Below are positions 18,840 through 29,330 of a DNA stretch of 64,000 nucleotides, piece after piece. Below the pieces are notes generated by a model. The model was not told the origin of the DNA. It saw nothing but the letters and a program-made list of their open reading frames with translations, and searched no databases. Source of the stretch: Salinisphaera sp963835375 (GTDB lineage Bacteria > Pseudomonadota > Gammaproteobacteria > Nevskiales > Salinisphaeraceae); contig CAWIGB010000012.1 in assembly GCA_963835375.1 (NCBI GenBank), positions 1 to 64,000 on the forward strand, read 5' to 3'. The position numbers and the translations under genes are program-made. The first letter of the stretch is position 1; each line of letters opens with the position of its first letter.

Positions 18840-19574
18840 ATGCAGTATCGCGATCTGACCGACAATATCTGTGTCATCACCGGCGCCTCGAGCGGCATCG
18901 GTGAAGCCACCGCACGTGCGCTCGTCGCCGAAGGCGCCCGGGTGATTCTCGTTGCGCGCAGCGCCGACAAGATCGAAAAACTCGCCGACGAACTCGGCGA
19001 CAAGGCCCAGGCCATCCCCACCGACGTCGGCGATGCCGAGGCCGTGAACCGCCTGTTCGAGCGCATCCAGGCCGACCACGGCGCGGTGGACCTGATGTTC
19101 AACAACGCCGGTGTCGGCTACAACGATCCGTTCGCCGAGTCCAAGCCGGAGGAATGGAAGAAGCAGATCGACGCCAATCTCTACGGCGTTCTCAACTGCA
19201 CCCAGGCCGCGATTCCGCTCATGAAGGGTCGCGAGGCGCCGATGATCTCGACCGTGTCCAGCGTGGGCGGCCGCTATGGCGTGCCGGGCTGGTCGGTCTA
19301 TTGCGCGACCAAGTTCGCCGTGGTCGGGTTCCACGACACGCTGCGCAAGGAGCTCGGCGGCGACGGCATTCGCGTATCGCTGATCGAGCCCGGCGCGGTC
19401 TATACCAACTGGGGTTTCAACGTGACCGAAGACGCGATGAAGGACCGGCGCGACAAGGTCGAAGCGCTCACCTCCGAGGATATCGCCAATTCGCTGGTCT
19501 ATGCCTTCGCCCAGCCCGGCCACGTGAACGCCCAGGAGATCCTGGTCATGCCGACCAAGCAGGTTTCGCCGTAA
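18840..19574 (+). CDS. SDR family NAD(P)-dependent oxidoreductase
   Basis: The 244-residue protein has a classical short-chain dehydrogenase layout: cofactor loop TGASSGIGEAT (residues 15-25), NNAG (about 87), catalytic serine in STVSSVGG and the YxxxK pair in YCATKFAV. Substrate is unknown; the closest pattern is that of the clan of general 3-oxoacyl or aldehyde reductases. A GGAG site precedes ATG 18840. An intrinsic terminator follows 30 bases after the stop. Confidence 0.9.
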   Translation: MQYRDLTDNICVITGASSGIGEATARALVAEGARVILVARSADKIEKLADELGDKAQAIPTDVGDAEAVNRLFERIQADHGAVDLMFNNAGVGYNDPFAESKPEEWKKQIDANLYGVLNCTQAAIPLMKGREAPMISTVSSVGGRYGVPGWSVYCATKFAVVGFHDTLRKELGGDGIRVSLIEPGAVYTNWGFNVTEDAMKDRRDKVEALTSEDIANSLVYAFAQPGHVNAQEILVMPTKQVSP

Positions 19575-19603
19575 CGGACCCGCGCGCTGCGAGCGGTTGA
19601 ACC

Positions 19604-19636
19604 AAACCGGCTGCCATCCCGCGCCGCCGGTTTTTT
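19604..19636 (+). terminator. Intrinsic terminator after the SDR gene
   Basis: AAACCGGC and GCCGGTTT form an 8-base-pair stem with a 14-base loop, followed by TTTTTT. It lies 30 bases after the SDR stop. Confidence 0.85.
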
Positions 19637-19741
19637 GTGCGTCGCCTGTCCGATGGCCGCGGGCCAGTACGACCGTTGCGAGATTCAGTGGCACCGGCAC
19701 GGCGTCGATGGCTTATCTTCACGCGCGTGGCCGGGCATGGG

Positions 19742-20544
19742 ATGCTTAGCGGTATGCAGAGCGTTCAACGTATTCAGCGGCTGTCGCCGAACACCCGCGG
19801 GGAGGATTACGTCGTGGGTGATATCCACGGCCATTTCCCATGCTGGAAGCCGCGCTGTCGCATATCGGTTTCGATGTGCATCGCGATCGTCTGTTGTCAG
19901 TGGGCGATCTGATCGATCGGGGGCCGGAAAGCCACCGCGCTGCGCGATTTTCTGAACCGGCCCTGGTTCTTTGCCGTGCGCGGCAATCACGAACAGATGA
20001 TGCTGGATGCCGTCGGCGGCGAGGCAGTCGATCCGGCAGCGCGAGCGCTCTGGTACCAGAACGGCGGGCGCTGGTTCGACGAGGTGAGCGAAGACGAGGC
20101 CCCTCTGTTGCTCGTCAGCCGTCGCCGAACTGCCCTACGTGCTGGCCGTCGAGTTGGCCAACGGCCGGCAGATCGGGCTGGTGCATGCCGACGTGCCGGC
20201 GGCGAGCTGGCCGGCCACGACGGCTGCCATTGCCGATGCCGCGGCCGAATCGGCGATCCTCCAGCACACCGTCTGGAGCCGTGAACGCGCGGGCGCGGTT
20301 CAATCCCGCGTCGACGGGCGTCGGCCGCGAGCGGATCATCGATGTGGCCGGCATCGATCGCGTGTTCTTCGGCCATACGCCGATGCCCGCTGCCATCGCC
20401 TGCGGCAATACGCGCTGGCTCGATACCGGCGTGTTTCTGCCGCAGGGCCGGCTCTCGATTGCCGCGGCTTCCGACGATCGGCTGTGGTCGTTCGCGGGCG
20501 ACGACGACGGGAACATCAAACACGAATGGCGCATGGTTGCCTGA
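19742..20544 (+). pseudogene. PrpA/PrpB-like metallophosphatase, several frameshifts
   Basis: Metal-binding motifs of the calcineurin-like fold occur in order but in changing frames: YVVGDIHGHF (about 19820), VGDLIDRGPESH (about 19905), VRGNHEQMMLDAV (about 19980), GLVHADVPAASWP (about 20175) and VFFGHTPMP (about 20370), then LDTGVFLPQGRLSI. Together they form a serine/threonine protein phosphatase of about 260 residues. Breaks are near 19840, 19930, 20115 and 20285. Either ATG 19742 or ATG 19754 could be the start. It converges on the lipase gene. Confidence 0.75.
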
Positions 20545-20568
20545 ACCCGCGATGCGGCCGGGCCGTGT

Positions 20569-21879
20569 TCAGGGCGTCGGATCGGTTGGCCAGCGTTGTT
20601 CGATGTCCGCGCAATCATCGGCCGGCGCGCGGCCCTCGAAGCGGGCCGCCAGATAATCGATCGCGCCATCGGCGCCGAGGACCGCACTCAGCAGATGCTC
20701 GCCGGGCAGCCACCTGAATTCGACCGCCACGCCTGCGTCGCAATAGCGCCGGGCCAGCGCCCGGGCCTGGTCGCGCGGGGTGAGCGGGTCGAACCAGCCC
20801 GTGTAGTCGTACAACGGCGCGGGCAGGCCATGCCCGCCAAGGCGATTCGCGCGGGCGACCGTGGCCACGGCCGGTACGCTCAGCAGATCGTCCACCGTCA
20901 CGTAGTGCTTCATTTCGGCAAAGCTGTAGCCGGAAAGCAGCGGGTCGCGTACCCAGGCGAGTTCCTGAGCCAGGCAGCTGTGTGCCAGTTTGGCCTGCAT
21001 GGCGCGCCCGTTTGCGTTGAGCAGCCGATCCAGGCCCAGCCCCGGATAGGCCCGGGCCAGGCCAAGCGCGGCTTCGAAGTAGATGCCGGCGAAGGCGCCG
21101 CCGTCGATATGGCGCGCGGTGGCCAGCAGATTGGCCGGCGGGCCGCCCGCCGCGATGCCCACGATCGGCAGCTGCGGGGCATAGTTATCGGCCAGCTCGC
21201 CGGCCCAGAGGCTGGCAAAGGCGCCGCCGGAATAGCCCCACAGCGCAACGGGGGTTCGGCTGTTGATCAGCGCAGGCGGCGCGAACCGGCGTGCTGCACG
21301 GATCGCATCCAGTACCGCATAGCCCGCGTTGCGCCCGGCGCCGAAGGCGAGCTTCGGGCCTTCGTAGTCCGGCAGCAGCACGGGCCAGCGTCGAGCGAGC
21401 GCCCTGGAGACGAACCACTGCTCGATCAGGGTGCCGCGCACCACTTCCTGCGAAGGCGCACAGACCGGATTCAACGCATCGTAGGCCACCTGGTACGACA
21501 GCAGTCGTGGTCGCGGCCGGGGCGGCACCAGCAGCGTGGCGACATCGGCGACCGGCAGGCCCTGGGTATCGGTACTGCGATAGACGAACTGCCAGCCGCG
21601 GGCCTGAACGTGGCTGATCCGATACGCCCGCGGCGCGATCGGTCGGTAACGAATGATCGCACCCGGCGCCATGTGCGCCAGCCTTGCGGGGCCCGGTTGC
21701 CGATAGAACGGATCGTCCGCGCCGGCGGGATACGGCGCGCCCGGCGCCGGATAAGCGATGGCGTCGGCCGGCGCGGTGCCGGGCGCGGGCGGCGTCGGGC
21801 CGGGCAACGGGCCGTGTACGCAGCCGGTCAACAGCGCCAGGCCGAGCGCGACGAAGCGGTCGGCGCCTGCCGGTTTCAC
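20569..21879 (-). CDS. Secretory lipase-family alpha/beta hydrolase, lipoprotein
   Basis: The start GTG 21879 gives a short lipoprotein signal VKPAGADRFVALGLALLTGC with lipobox LTGC, then a Pro-rich linker. The catalytic part has the nucleophile elbow WGYSGGAFASLWAGE and a late GWFDPLTPRDQ and LPGEHLLSAV carrying the likely Asp and His. The pattern is that of the secretory lipase (LIP) family, which cleaves esters. The GTGA at 21876-21879 overlaps its start with the stop of the MFS gene, so the two are translationally coupled. At 436 residues it is full length. Confidence 0.8.
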   Translation of the reverse strand: MKPAGADRFVALGLALLTGCVHGPLPGPTPPAPGTAPADAIAYPAPGAPYPAGADDPFYRQPGPARLAHMAPGAIIRYRPIAPRAYRISHVQARGWQFVYRSTDTQGLPVADVATLLVPPRPRPRLLSYQVAYDALNPVCAPSQEVVRGTLIEQWFVSRALARRWPVLLPDYEGPKLAFGAGRNAGYAVLDAIRAARRFAPPALINSRTPVALWGYSGGAFASLWAGELADNYAPQLPIVGIAAGGPPANLLATARHIDGGAFAGIYFEAALGLARAYPGLGLDRLLNANGRAMQAKLAHSCLAQELAWVRDPLLSGYSFAEMKHYVTVDDLLSVPAVATVARANRLGGHGLPAPLYDYTGWFDPLTPRDQARALARRYCDAGVAVEFRWLPGEHLLSAVLGADGAIDYLAARFEGRAPADDCADIEQRWPTDPTP

Positions 21880-23067
21880 TCGTGCGCCGTGACCAGGCGA
21901 TCGCGCCCGGCCCCGAGCCCGGCCGCGATGGCCGCCAGCCCGATGAGCCCGACCAGTCCCCCGATCGCCGACCAGTTGCCGAAGAACTGATGGATCAGCC
22001 CGACCGCGAGCGGGCCGAGGGCGGCCATGACGTAGCCCACGCCCTGGGCCATGCCGGAAAGCTCGGCCGCGGTTTCGGCGTCGGGCGCGCGCAGGGCGAG
22101 CAGCGTCAGCGCCATGCTGAAAGTGCCGCCCTGGCCGAGCCCGAGCACGATCACCCAGAACCAGATGCCGCCGATCGGCGCATACAGACAGCCGCCCAGT
22201 CCGATCAGCGTCGTCAGCATGACCACGGTCAAGACCGCGCGTTGATCGCGCATGCGCGCGCCGATCGCCGGCGCGATGATCGCGGTGGCGAGCTGCACCA
22301 GAATCGAAACCGAAAGCGCGAGCCCGGCCGATACCGCCGCCATGCCGCGATCGCCCAGAATGGTCGGCAGCCAGCCGAAGACCGTATAGGCCAGCGAACT
22401 CTGCAGCCCCATGAAGGCCGTGATCTGCCAGGCCAGCGGATCGCGATGGACCCGGCGCGGCCCGCTCGATCGGACCGGCGGCTTGCGCACCGCATGCATC
22501 TGCGCGATCCAGGCGATCGCCGCGACCACGGCCAGCACCAGCCAGAACGCCAGGGCCGGCCGCCAGGCGCCGAAGACCAGCCGCAACGGCTCGGTCGCGC
22601 CGGCCGCGAGCGAAGCGCCGAGGCATAGCGACATGGTGTACAGGCCGGTCATCACGCTGACGTTATCGGGGAAATCCCGCTTCACCAGCCCGGGCAGCAG
22701 TACACCCAGCATGCCGATGCAGCCGCCGGCGAGCGCCGTACCCGCAAACAGCCCGGCCTCGCCGCTGTAGGGGCGCACGAGCATGGCCAGCGCCAGCCCG
22801 ATCAGCACGATGAGTACCGCGCGCTCCGGGCCGACGCGGCGCGCCAGCCGCGGGGCCAGTGGCGCGGCCAGGCCCAGACAGAGCACGGGCAGGGTGGTGA
22901 GTACGCCCTGGCCGGCCGATGCCAGGCCCAGGTCGTGGCCGATGCGCGTCAGCACCGGCGATACGCTGGTCAGCGCCGGGCGCAGGTTGAGGGCAACCAG
23001 CAGCAGGCCGGCCAGGGTCAGCAGCCGTCGGCCGGCTGGCTCGGGAGGCAGTGCGCGGATCGGTCAT
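21876..23067 (-). CDS. CynX/NimT family MFS transporter
   Basis: The main frame gives twelve membrane helices in an MFS arrangement and, at the N-terminus, LNLRPALTSVSPVLTRIG, the CynX-type signature. CynX proteins are linked to cyanate or nitroimidazole resistance, but most have unknown substrates. An ATG at 23067 (MTDPR) is one frame off, with the shift near 23050; alternatively translation starts at a non-ATG codon near 23050. The stop overlaps the lipase start, making a two-gene operon. Confidence 0.8.
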
Positions 23068-23138
23068 GAGCGCCGGGATGAATGAGCGAGCGCGCTATTC
23101 TGCGCCGGCGGTCGGTGAATGCACTCATCGGTGCCGTG

Positions 23139-23614
23139 TCATCGTGCAGCGAGGCGCGTCATGAACACGCTGGCCGGGTGCGAGTTGGTATGCGGCAAAC
23201 GGCGTGCATTCGACGAAGCCGTGGTGTGGTAGAAGTTGCGCGCCGGGCGTAGTACGGTTCGGTGCCGGTTTCCAGGCTCAACGCGATGAAACCCGCCGCC
23301 GTGCCTCGGCCACGAGACGATCGAGCAATCGGCTGGCGCCCGCGACGGGTATGGCCGGCGGCCGTGCGCATCGATTTGAGCTCGGCATGGCCTGCGCCGA
23401 GATCGACAGCGCCGCCATGCCGACGAGTTCGCCGTCGATGCGCGCACTGCGGACGCGGATCGTCGGATCGCGGAGCGTCGGCATCGAGCCCGTGCATGCT
23501 CTCGCGGGCGATGCGGGCATGGCCTGCCAGTGCGTCGATCAGCGCGCGCACGTCGGGCGCGTCGAGATCGGCGCTTTCGACCATCGGGTCGCGGTCTGGT
23601 CCAGGCATGTTCAT
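23139..23614 (-). pseudogene. GNAT family N-acetyltransferase, several frameshifts
   Basis: Parts of a single GNAT domain occur in three frames: MNMPGPDRDP with VRALIDALAGHARIARESMH, then RSARIDGELVGMAALSIS, then AELKSMRT, ASRLLDRLVAEARRR, FIALSLETGTEPYYA, and finally HPASVFMTRLAAR. This order (motif A with the acetyl-CoA loop, then SLETG, then a C-terminal SVFM) is typical of a subgroup with about 155 residues. There are at least four breaks. The substrate is unknown. Confidence 0.7.
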
Positions 23615-23805
23615 GGTCGTGGCTCGACGGCGCAAGCGCCAGACACGATGCAACAGGCCGCGACAGCCGGGCGTGGTCGGCGGGATCGGGACGTGGCGCA
23701 TGGGATTAGCATGTGGTCGCGTGTGGCTCAATATGCCAAAGCTATGCCAGAGCCGAGATGGCGCGTATCTCGCGCGGCATGGCCGACGCCCGTTATATTC
23801 ATCGG

Positions 23806-24724
23806 GTGAATATCCGCGACGTCGATCTGAATCTGCTGGTGATGCTGGATGCGTTGTTGCGCGAGCGCAGCGTCACGCGCGCCGCCGAGGCAATGAACAT
23901 CACCCAGCCGGCGATGAGCAATGCGCTCAAGCGCCTGCGCAAACTGCTGGGCGACCCGATCCTGGTGCGCACCGCCGGCGGCATGCAGCCCACGGCCCGC
24001 GCCGAGCAGCTGCAGCGTCCGGTGCGCAACGCGCTGGCCCAGATGGAAGCCGCGATCGCGCCCAACCGGGCGTTCGAGCCGGGCACCGCCGAGCGCCTGT
24101 TCACCATTCTGATCACCGACTATGCCGCCTCGGTGCTCATGCCGCATGTGGTCGCCGTGCTGGAAACCGAGGCGCCGGGCATCGCGCTCAACATTCTGTC
24201 GGCCTCGGGCGATGCCATCGGCCAGATCGAACGCGGCGAGGCGGATTTCGTGGTCAACCAGTTCGGCCAGCTGCCGGCGAACTTCCATCATCAGCGGCTG
24301 TGGCATGATCGGCTGGCCTGTCTGATCCGCAGGGATCATCCGGCGCTCGCGGCGGCCGGCGGCGAAGCTGACGCTGGAGGCGTTTCTGGCCCAGCGGCAT
24401 GTGCTGATCACCCAGACCGGCGTCGGCCTGTCGCGTCTGGACGAGGTGCTGGCCGATCGCGGCCTGTCGCGCGAGATCAGCGTGCTCACCCGCCATTACC
24501 AGCTGCCGCGCCAGCTGGTGGCCGAAAGCCACATGATCGCGACCCTGCCGGCGCGTATCGCGCGCTATCAGGCGCGCCATCTCGGCCTGGCCGTGCTCGA
24601 GCCGCCGGTCGAACTGCCGGCGTTCCAGATCGGCATCGCCTGGGGCGCGCTCGATCATCACGATTCCGCCCATCGCTGGCTGCGCGAGCGCATCGTGCGC
24701 ATCGCCCGCGAGACCATCGACTGA
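23806..24724 (+). CDS. LysR family transcriptional regulator, one frameshift
   Basis: The N-terminal winged helix reads NIRDVDLNLLVMLDALLRER then SVTRAAEAMNITQPAMSNAL, close to the NodD/NahR-like group of LysR proteins. The effector-binding domain follows; its second half (LEAFLAQRHVLITQTGVG onward) is shifted by one base near 24360, in a GGCGGCCGGCGGC stretch. GTG 23806 fits the usual start; ATG 23779 is also in frame. The SDR gene downstream (82 bases) may be its target. Confidence 0.85.
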
Positions 24725-24806
24725 TGTCCGGGGAGCGCGCGACGCTTGCAAGACGTCCGTGCAACGCGTCACGTTCGCGACCTGAACAGAATGTGATGGG
24801 AGAGCC

Positions 24807-25570
24807 GTGCTGGAACATTTTCGGGTGGATGATCGCGTCGCGCTGGTGACCGGCGCCGGCAGCGGCCTTGGCCGGCGCTTTGCCGTGGCGCTGGCCGCGG
24901 CCGGTGCCGAGGTCGTGCTCTGTGGCCGACGCCGGGAACCGCTGGAAGCCACGGCCGCGCAGATCGAGGGCGGGCCGGGCCCGTGTGTTGCCGATGGACG
25001 TCACCGATCGCGATTCAGTGACGGCCGCGTTCGATGCGCTGGCCGAGGCCGACCGGGTCGCGGATATCGTGGTCTGCAACGCCGGCGTGGCACGTCCGGG
25101 CGACGCGTTGTCGCTCACAGAGCCGGACTGGCAGGCGACGTTGGATACCAATCTCAGCGGCTGCTGGCGGGTTGCCCAGGTCGCCGCCCAGCGCCTGGCT
25201 GTGGCTGAACGCCGGGCGCGATCGTCAACGTGGGCTCGATTCTCGGGCCAGCGCGTGGCGGGTTCGCTATCGGCCTATGCCGCGTCCAAGGCCGGCCTGG
25301 AACATCTGACCCGTGCACTGGCGCTGGAATGGGCGGCGCCACGATATCCGCGTCAATGCGCTGGCGCCGGGTTATATCGATACCGAAATGAACCGGGCGT
25401 TCTTCGAAACCGAAGCCGGCCAGCGCATGATTCGGCGCATCCCGCAGAAACGCCTCGGCGCGCCGGAGGATTTGGACGGCGCGCTGTTGCTGCTGGTGTC
25501 CGAAGCCGGGCGCTATATCACCGGCACCACGATCGCGGTCGACGGCGGCCATCGCCAGTCGTCGCTTTGA
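24807..25570 (+). pseudogene. SDR family oxidoreductase, about four frameshifts
   Basis: The start GTG 24807 follows GGGAGAG. The cofactor loop TGAGSGLGRRFAVALA, then VVCNAGVARPGD, IVNVGSILG, YAASKAGLEHLTRALALEW with the YxxxK pair, and IRVNALAPGYIDTEMN and ITGTTIAVDGGH at the end form one short-chain dehydrogenase of about 253 residues. The frame changes near 24985, 25215, 25245 and 25340; two of these compensate each other. The conserved C-terminal VDGGH places it in the classical 3-oxoacyl reductase-like group. Confidence 0.8.
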
Positions 25571-25595
25571 GCCTTGTCGTCGACCCGTGTCAGCT

Positions 25596-25928
25596 TCAGG
25601 AATGGACGATCAACGTATCGCCGTTCTGGATCACCTGCAGCTGGGTCGGCGCCAGTGCCCGGGACAGGGCCGCGGCGATCGACAGATGACCGGACACCGC
25701 GGCCACATCTATCGAGCCGGTATCGGCCAGATCGGTCTTGATGAAACAGCCGCTGGAGTGCGCAAGCGCCTGGGCGGTGACGTCGAAGCGCTGGGCAGGG
25801 AGGTCAACGTCGCGCAGGCGATTGCACGGGGAGATCTCCGGCGAGGATGAGGAGATCGAACTGTCCGACTGGCAACCCGCGAGTACGGTGGCGAGCAGAA
25901 TCGGAGCCAGCATGAGGGTTCGACGCAT
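25596..25928 (-). CDS. STN-domain lipoprotein
   Basis: The 110-residue protein has the lipoprotein signal MRRTLMLAPILLATVLAGC and then, after a Ser-rich linker, a single STN (secretin and TonB N-terminal) domain: LPAQRFDVTAQALAHSSGCF, then VAAVSGHLSIAAALSRALAP and LQVIQNGDTLIV. STN domains usually sit in front of TonB-dependent receptors or secretins, where they sense signals or bind partners. Here the domain is alone on a lipid anchor, and no secretin, TonB receptor or anti-sigma gene is next to it. The function is unknown. Confidence 0.75.
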   Translation of the reverse strand: MRRTLMLAPILLATVLAGCQSDSSISSSSPEISPCNRLRDVDLPAQRFDVTAQALAHSSGCFIKTDLADTGSIDVAAVSGHLSIAAALSRALAPTQLQVIQNGDTLIVHS

Positions 25929-26409
25929 CGATCGCCTTTGCGGTGAAGTGAAAACAAGAGTTCGACAACGATCGGGCGATCATATACATGTGTTTCCTAA
26001 GTGAAAAGTTGGGGGCCGACGAGCGGTCCGTGCGCCATGCGCCGGAGGGCTTCCGAAAGCGCCGAATCAAGCTCGACGGCAGCCATCGACCGGCCGGCTT
26101 AGACTTTGGTCTTGAAGCCCGTCGTCGGTTCATGACCGGCCCGCGTGGGTGCGCAAGGTTCAGCCAGGCAAGGCGTGAACGGCCGATCGAGACGAGCCAT
26201 GCCGCATGGCCGACGCCGAGCTCTTTCCGGGCCACTCGGGGGCGATGTCCGCAAAGGGGCAATGGGCCGCAATCCCGCGCTGGCCGCGCCTTGTCTGCCA
26301 CCTCATGGTTTGTCGGCGCGTTCTCGGATGAAACAGCGACAGGGCCTACACTGTGTCGCCCGGCGCCGGTTCGTTCCGAGCGCGCATTCATTGCCGACGT
26401 GGTGAGCTC
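25929..26409. other. Intergenic region upstream of the PQQ dehydrogenase
   Basis: About 480 bases hold no convincing gene. Its first 60 bases are relatively AT-rich (AAGTGAAAACAAGAG and similar), as expected for the promoter of the STN lipoprotein on the minus strand. CCTACACTG at 26345 resembles a -10 element for the dehydrogenase, but I find no good -35. Confidence 0.35.
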
Positions 26410-28851
26410 ATGAACGAGACGCGCGAACGCTTGCCCTCGCGTTTTCTGCCGGTCTGTATCGGCGGCGTCCTGCTGCTGGCCGGGTTGGCCATGCTGGCCG
26501 GCGGCATCAAACTCATCATGGTCGGCGGTTCGGCGTACTACGTCATCGCCGGCGCGGCGTTCGCCCTCGACGGGGTGCTGCTGATCGCGGCGCGTCCATC
26601 CGCGCTCGGGTTGTACGGCCTCATACTGATGGGATCGATTGTCTGGTCGGTGTACGAGATCGGCTTCTCGTGGTGGAGTCTGGTGCCGCGGCTGGCGCTG
26701 TGGGCCGTGATCGGCGTGGTTCTGCTGTTGCCCTGGATCCGTCGGCCGCTGGCCGTACGCGGGCAACGGCCCGGCAACGGCCTGGCCACGCCGACCCTGG
26801 TGGTCGCGGTGCTGGGCGCCTTCGGGCTGGCCATCGGCAGTCAGTTCACGCCCGATCCCACCACCATCACCGGCCGGATTCCCGCGCATCGCGATCATGC
26901 GGTGAAACCGGCGTATGCCGCCGGGGTGGACTGGCCGTCGTACGGTGGCACCGATGCCGGCACGCATTATTCTAGGCTCGCGCAGATCGACACCCACAAT
27001 GTCGGCCGGCTCAAGGTGGCCTGGAAGATCCGGACCGGCGATCGGCCCGGCCCGCACGATCCGGCCGAGATCACCGACGAGAACACACCGCTCAAGGTCA
27101 ACCACACGCTCTATGTCTGCACGCCGCACAGCAAGCTGCTGGCGCTCGATCCGAAAACCGGCCAGACGAAATGGCGTTACAACACCCAGCTCAGCCAGCA
27201 AGGCGCGAAGAATTTCTCGGGCTGGGCGCACATGACCTGCCGCGGCGTGGCCTATCAGGCCACCGGCGATGCGAGAGAAACCGGGGCCGCCCACGTCAAG
27301 CCGGTTGCGGACAAACACAACACCCAGAACGCGCCGGCGACGCCGAACTGTCCGCGCCGGATCTTTCTGCCCACCGCCGACGCGCGCCTGATCGCGATCA
27401 ATGCCGATACCGGCCAGCGCTGCGCGAACTTCGGCCACGACGGCCAGATCGATCTGGCGAAGCATCAGCGTCCGTTCAAGCCCGGCGGCTATTACTCGAC
27501 CTCGCCCCCGGTCGTGGCCGACGGCCTGGTGATCGTGGGCGGCCACGTCACCGACAACAGCTCGACCAACGAGCCGTCGGGCGTGGTGCGCGCCTACGAC
27601 GCGACCACGGGCAAACTGGTCTGGAACTGGGACGCCGGCAATCCGGACCAGACCCAGCCGATCGGGCCGAACGAACATTACACGCGCAACTCGCCCAACG
27701 TCTGGGCGCCGATGAGCGTGGATCACAAACACGGCCTGCTGTACCTGCCGGTCGGTAATGCGATGCCGGACCAGTTCGGCGGGCGCCGCAGCCCGGCCGA
27801 CGAGAAGTACAGTTCGTCGCTGGTGGCGCTGCACGTCAAGACCGGGCAGGTCGCCTGGCATCGGCAGCTCACCCATCACGATCTCTGGGACATGGACCCG
27901 CCCGCCCAGCCGGTGCTGACCGACATGACCACGCGGGATCACGGCATGCAGCCGGTCGTCATCCAGCCGACCAAGCAGGGCCAGCTGTATGTCTTCAATC
28001 GGGTGACCGGCAAGCCGGTGGTGCCGATCCACGAACGGCCGGCGCCGCAGGGGGCGGTCAAGGGCGACCATACCGCGCCGACTCAGCCGCATTCGGCATT
28101 GAACCTCGTGCCGCCGCGACTGACCGGTTCGGCCATGTGGGGCGCCACACCATTCGATCAGCTGGCCTGCCGTATAAAGTTCCACTCGCTGCGCTACGAC
28201 GGCCAGTTCACACCGCCCTCGCTCAAGGGCTCGATTTCCTACCCGGGCAACCTCGGGGTGATGAACTGGGGCGGGGTGGCCGTCGACCCGGCCGACCAGA
28301 GCCTGTTCGTTGCGCCCAAGTATCTGGCCTTCGTGCTGCAGCTCGTACCGCAGGACCAGGCGAAGCGGATGGAAAAAGCCAAGTCCGAGAACGGCGGCCT
28401 GCAGCCCAATACCGGTGCGCCCTATGCCGTGAAGATCGGGCCGTTGATGTCGCCGCTCGGGCTGCCCTGTCAGGCGCCGTCCTGGGGCGACGTGGCCGGC
28501 ATCGACCTGCAGAAACGCAGGATCGCCTGGCGTCATCCCAATGGCACCGCGCGCGATCAGACGCCGGTGGTGCCGGTGCCGCTGCCGGTCGGCGTGCCCG
28601 CGCTCGGCGGGCCGATCGCCACCGCGGGCGGCGTGGCCTTCGAATCCGGCACGCTGGATTATTACGTGCGCGGTTACGACATGGCGAGCGGCAAACAGCT
28701 CTGGCAGGCCCGGCTCCCGGCCGGCGGCAATGCCACGCCGATGACCTATGAATCGGGCGGTCAGCAGTATCTGGTGGTGACGGCCGGCGGCCACGGCACG
28801 TTCGGGACGAAGTTCGGCGACTATGTGATTGCCTACAAGTTGCCGGACTAG
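26410..28851 (+). CDS. Membrane-bound PQQ-dependent dehydrogenase (glucose/quinate/shikimate family)
   Basis: This intact 813-residue quinoprotein starts with five membrane helices (residues 12-150) and continues with a periplasmic eight-bladed propeller (DWPSYGGTDAGTHYSRLAQI onward). It has LTHHDLWDMDPPAQPVL, which holds a PQQ-site aspartate, and the late GGPIATAGGVAFESGTLDYY and GQQYLVVTAGGHGTFGTK. Such enzymes oxidise glucose, quinate or shikimate in the periplasm and pass electrons to ubiquinone. Sequence alone does not decide between glucose dehydrogenase and quinate dehydrogenase. No PQQ synthesis genes are in the window. Confidence 0.88.
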   Translation: MNETRERLPSRFLPVCIGGVLLLAGLAMLAGGIKLIMVGGSAYYVIAGAAFALDGVLLIAARPSALGLYGLILMGSIVWSVYEIGFSWWSLVPRLALWAVIGVVLLLPWIRRPLAVRGQRPGNGLATPTLVVAVLGAFGLAIGSQFTPDPTTITGRIPAHRDHAVKPAYAAGVDWPSYGGTDAGTHYSRLAQIDTHNVGRLKVAWKIRTGDRPGPHDPAEITDENTPLKVNHTLYVCTPHSKLLALDPKTGQTKWRYNTQLSQQGAKNFSGWAHMTCRGVAYQATGDARETGAAHVKPVADKHNTQNAPATPNCPRRIFLPTADARLIAINADTGQRCANFGHDGQIDLAKHQRPFKPGGYYSTSPPVVADGLVIVGGHVTDNSSTNEPSGVVRAYDATTGKLVWNWDAGNPDQTQPIGPNEHYTRNSPNVWAPMSVDHKHGLLYLPVGNAMPDQFGGRRSPADEKYSSSLVALHVKTGQVAWHRQLTHHDLWDMDPPAQPVLTDMTTRDHGMQPVVIQPTKQGQLYVFNRVTGKPVVPIHERPAPQGAVKGDHTAPTQPHSALNLVPPRLTGSAMWGATPFDQLACRIKFHSLRYDGQFTPPSLKGSISYPGNLGVMNWGGVAVDPADQSLFVAPKYLAFVLQLVPQDQAKRMEKAKSENGGLQPNTGAPYAVKIGPLMSPLGLPCQAPSWGDVAGIDLQKRRIAWRHPNGTARDQTPVVPVPLPVGVPALGGPIATAGGVAFESGTLDYYVRGYDMASGKQLWQARLPAGGNATPMTYESGGQQYLVVTAGGHGTFGTKFGDYVIAYKLPD

Positions 28852-29330
28852 GGCCCGTCGATGTGTCGTACGAGCGTCGCGTTGGCCCGCGCACCCCGGT
28901 TCCGGCAAGGTGCGAGCCGCCGGCCTCGGGCGCGCCATGGCCAGGACCCGCAACGCCGCAGGCCCGTGGGCATCGGGTAGGCGGCTCGACCCGGACGGGC
29001 GACGACGCGACGGCAATCCGGCGTTGTCGCACGCTTGCGCAGCAATGACGGCGCTGGCGCGCCCCGGGAGCCCTCCTGCCGCGCCCATAGCCGATTTTCA
29101 GGCGGCGCCTGGCGCGGACTCGTGCACCACATCGACAGGCCCCAGACCGAAGAGCCGGGCAGGGCAGCGTTCGCAGCAGCCCCTGGACGGCCCGGCGCCG
29201 GCCGCCGAGCGCGCCCCCGGCGGTGGGTGCGTTGAATGGCGTGCTAAAGATTTGCGGCGCGCGGTCGATAGGCCCGGTCTGATATCCATGCGGCGCGATG
29301 CAGCCCATTGCGCCGCGGCCGGAACAATCG
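28852..29330. other. Intergenic region without visible gene
   Basis: The 480 bases between the PQQ dehydrogenase and the GGDEF-EAL gene are GC-rich and open in several frames, but none has protein-like composition or a ribosome binding site. The promoter of the GGDEF-EAL/BLUF operon should be here. Confidence 0.35.

Noticed and set aside
25804..29088. A minus-strand open frame of 1094 codons opposite the PQQ dehydrogenase
   Set aside because: It is a shadow of a GC-rich gene: composition is dominated by Arg, Gly, Ala and His, with no domain. The plus-strand protein is clearly real.
28852..29330. A gene in the spacer before the GGDEF-EAL protein, open in several frames
   Set aside because: Frames are open only because of high GC content; no ribosome binding site and no plausible protein composition.
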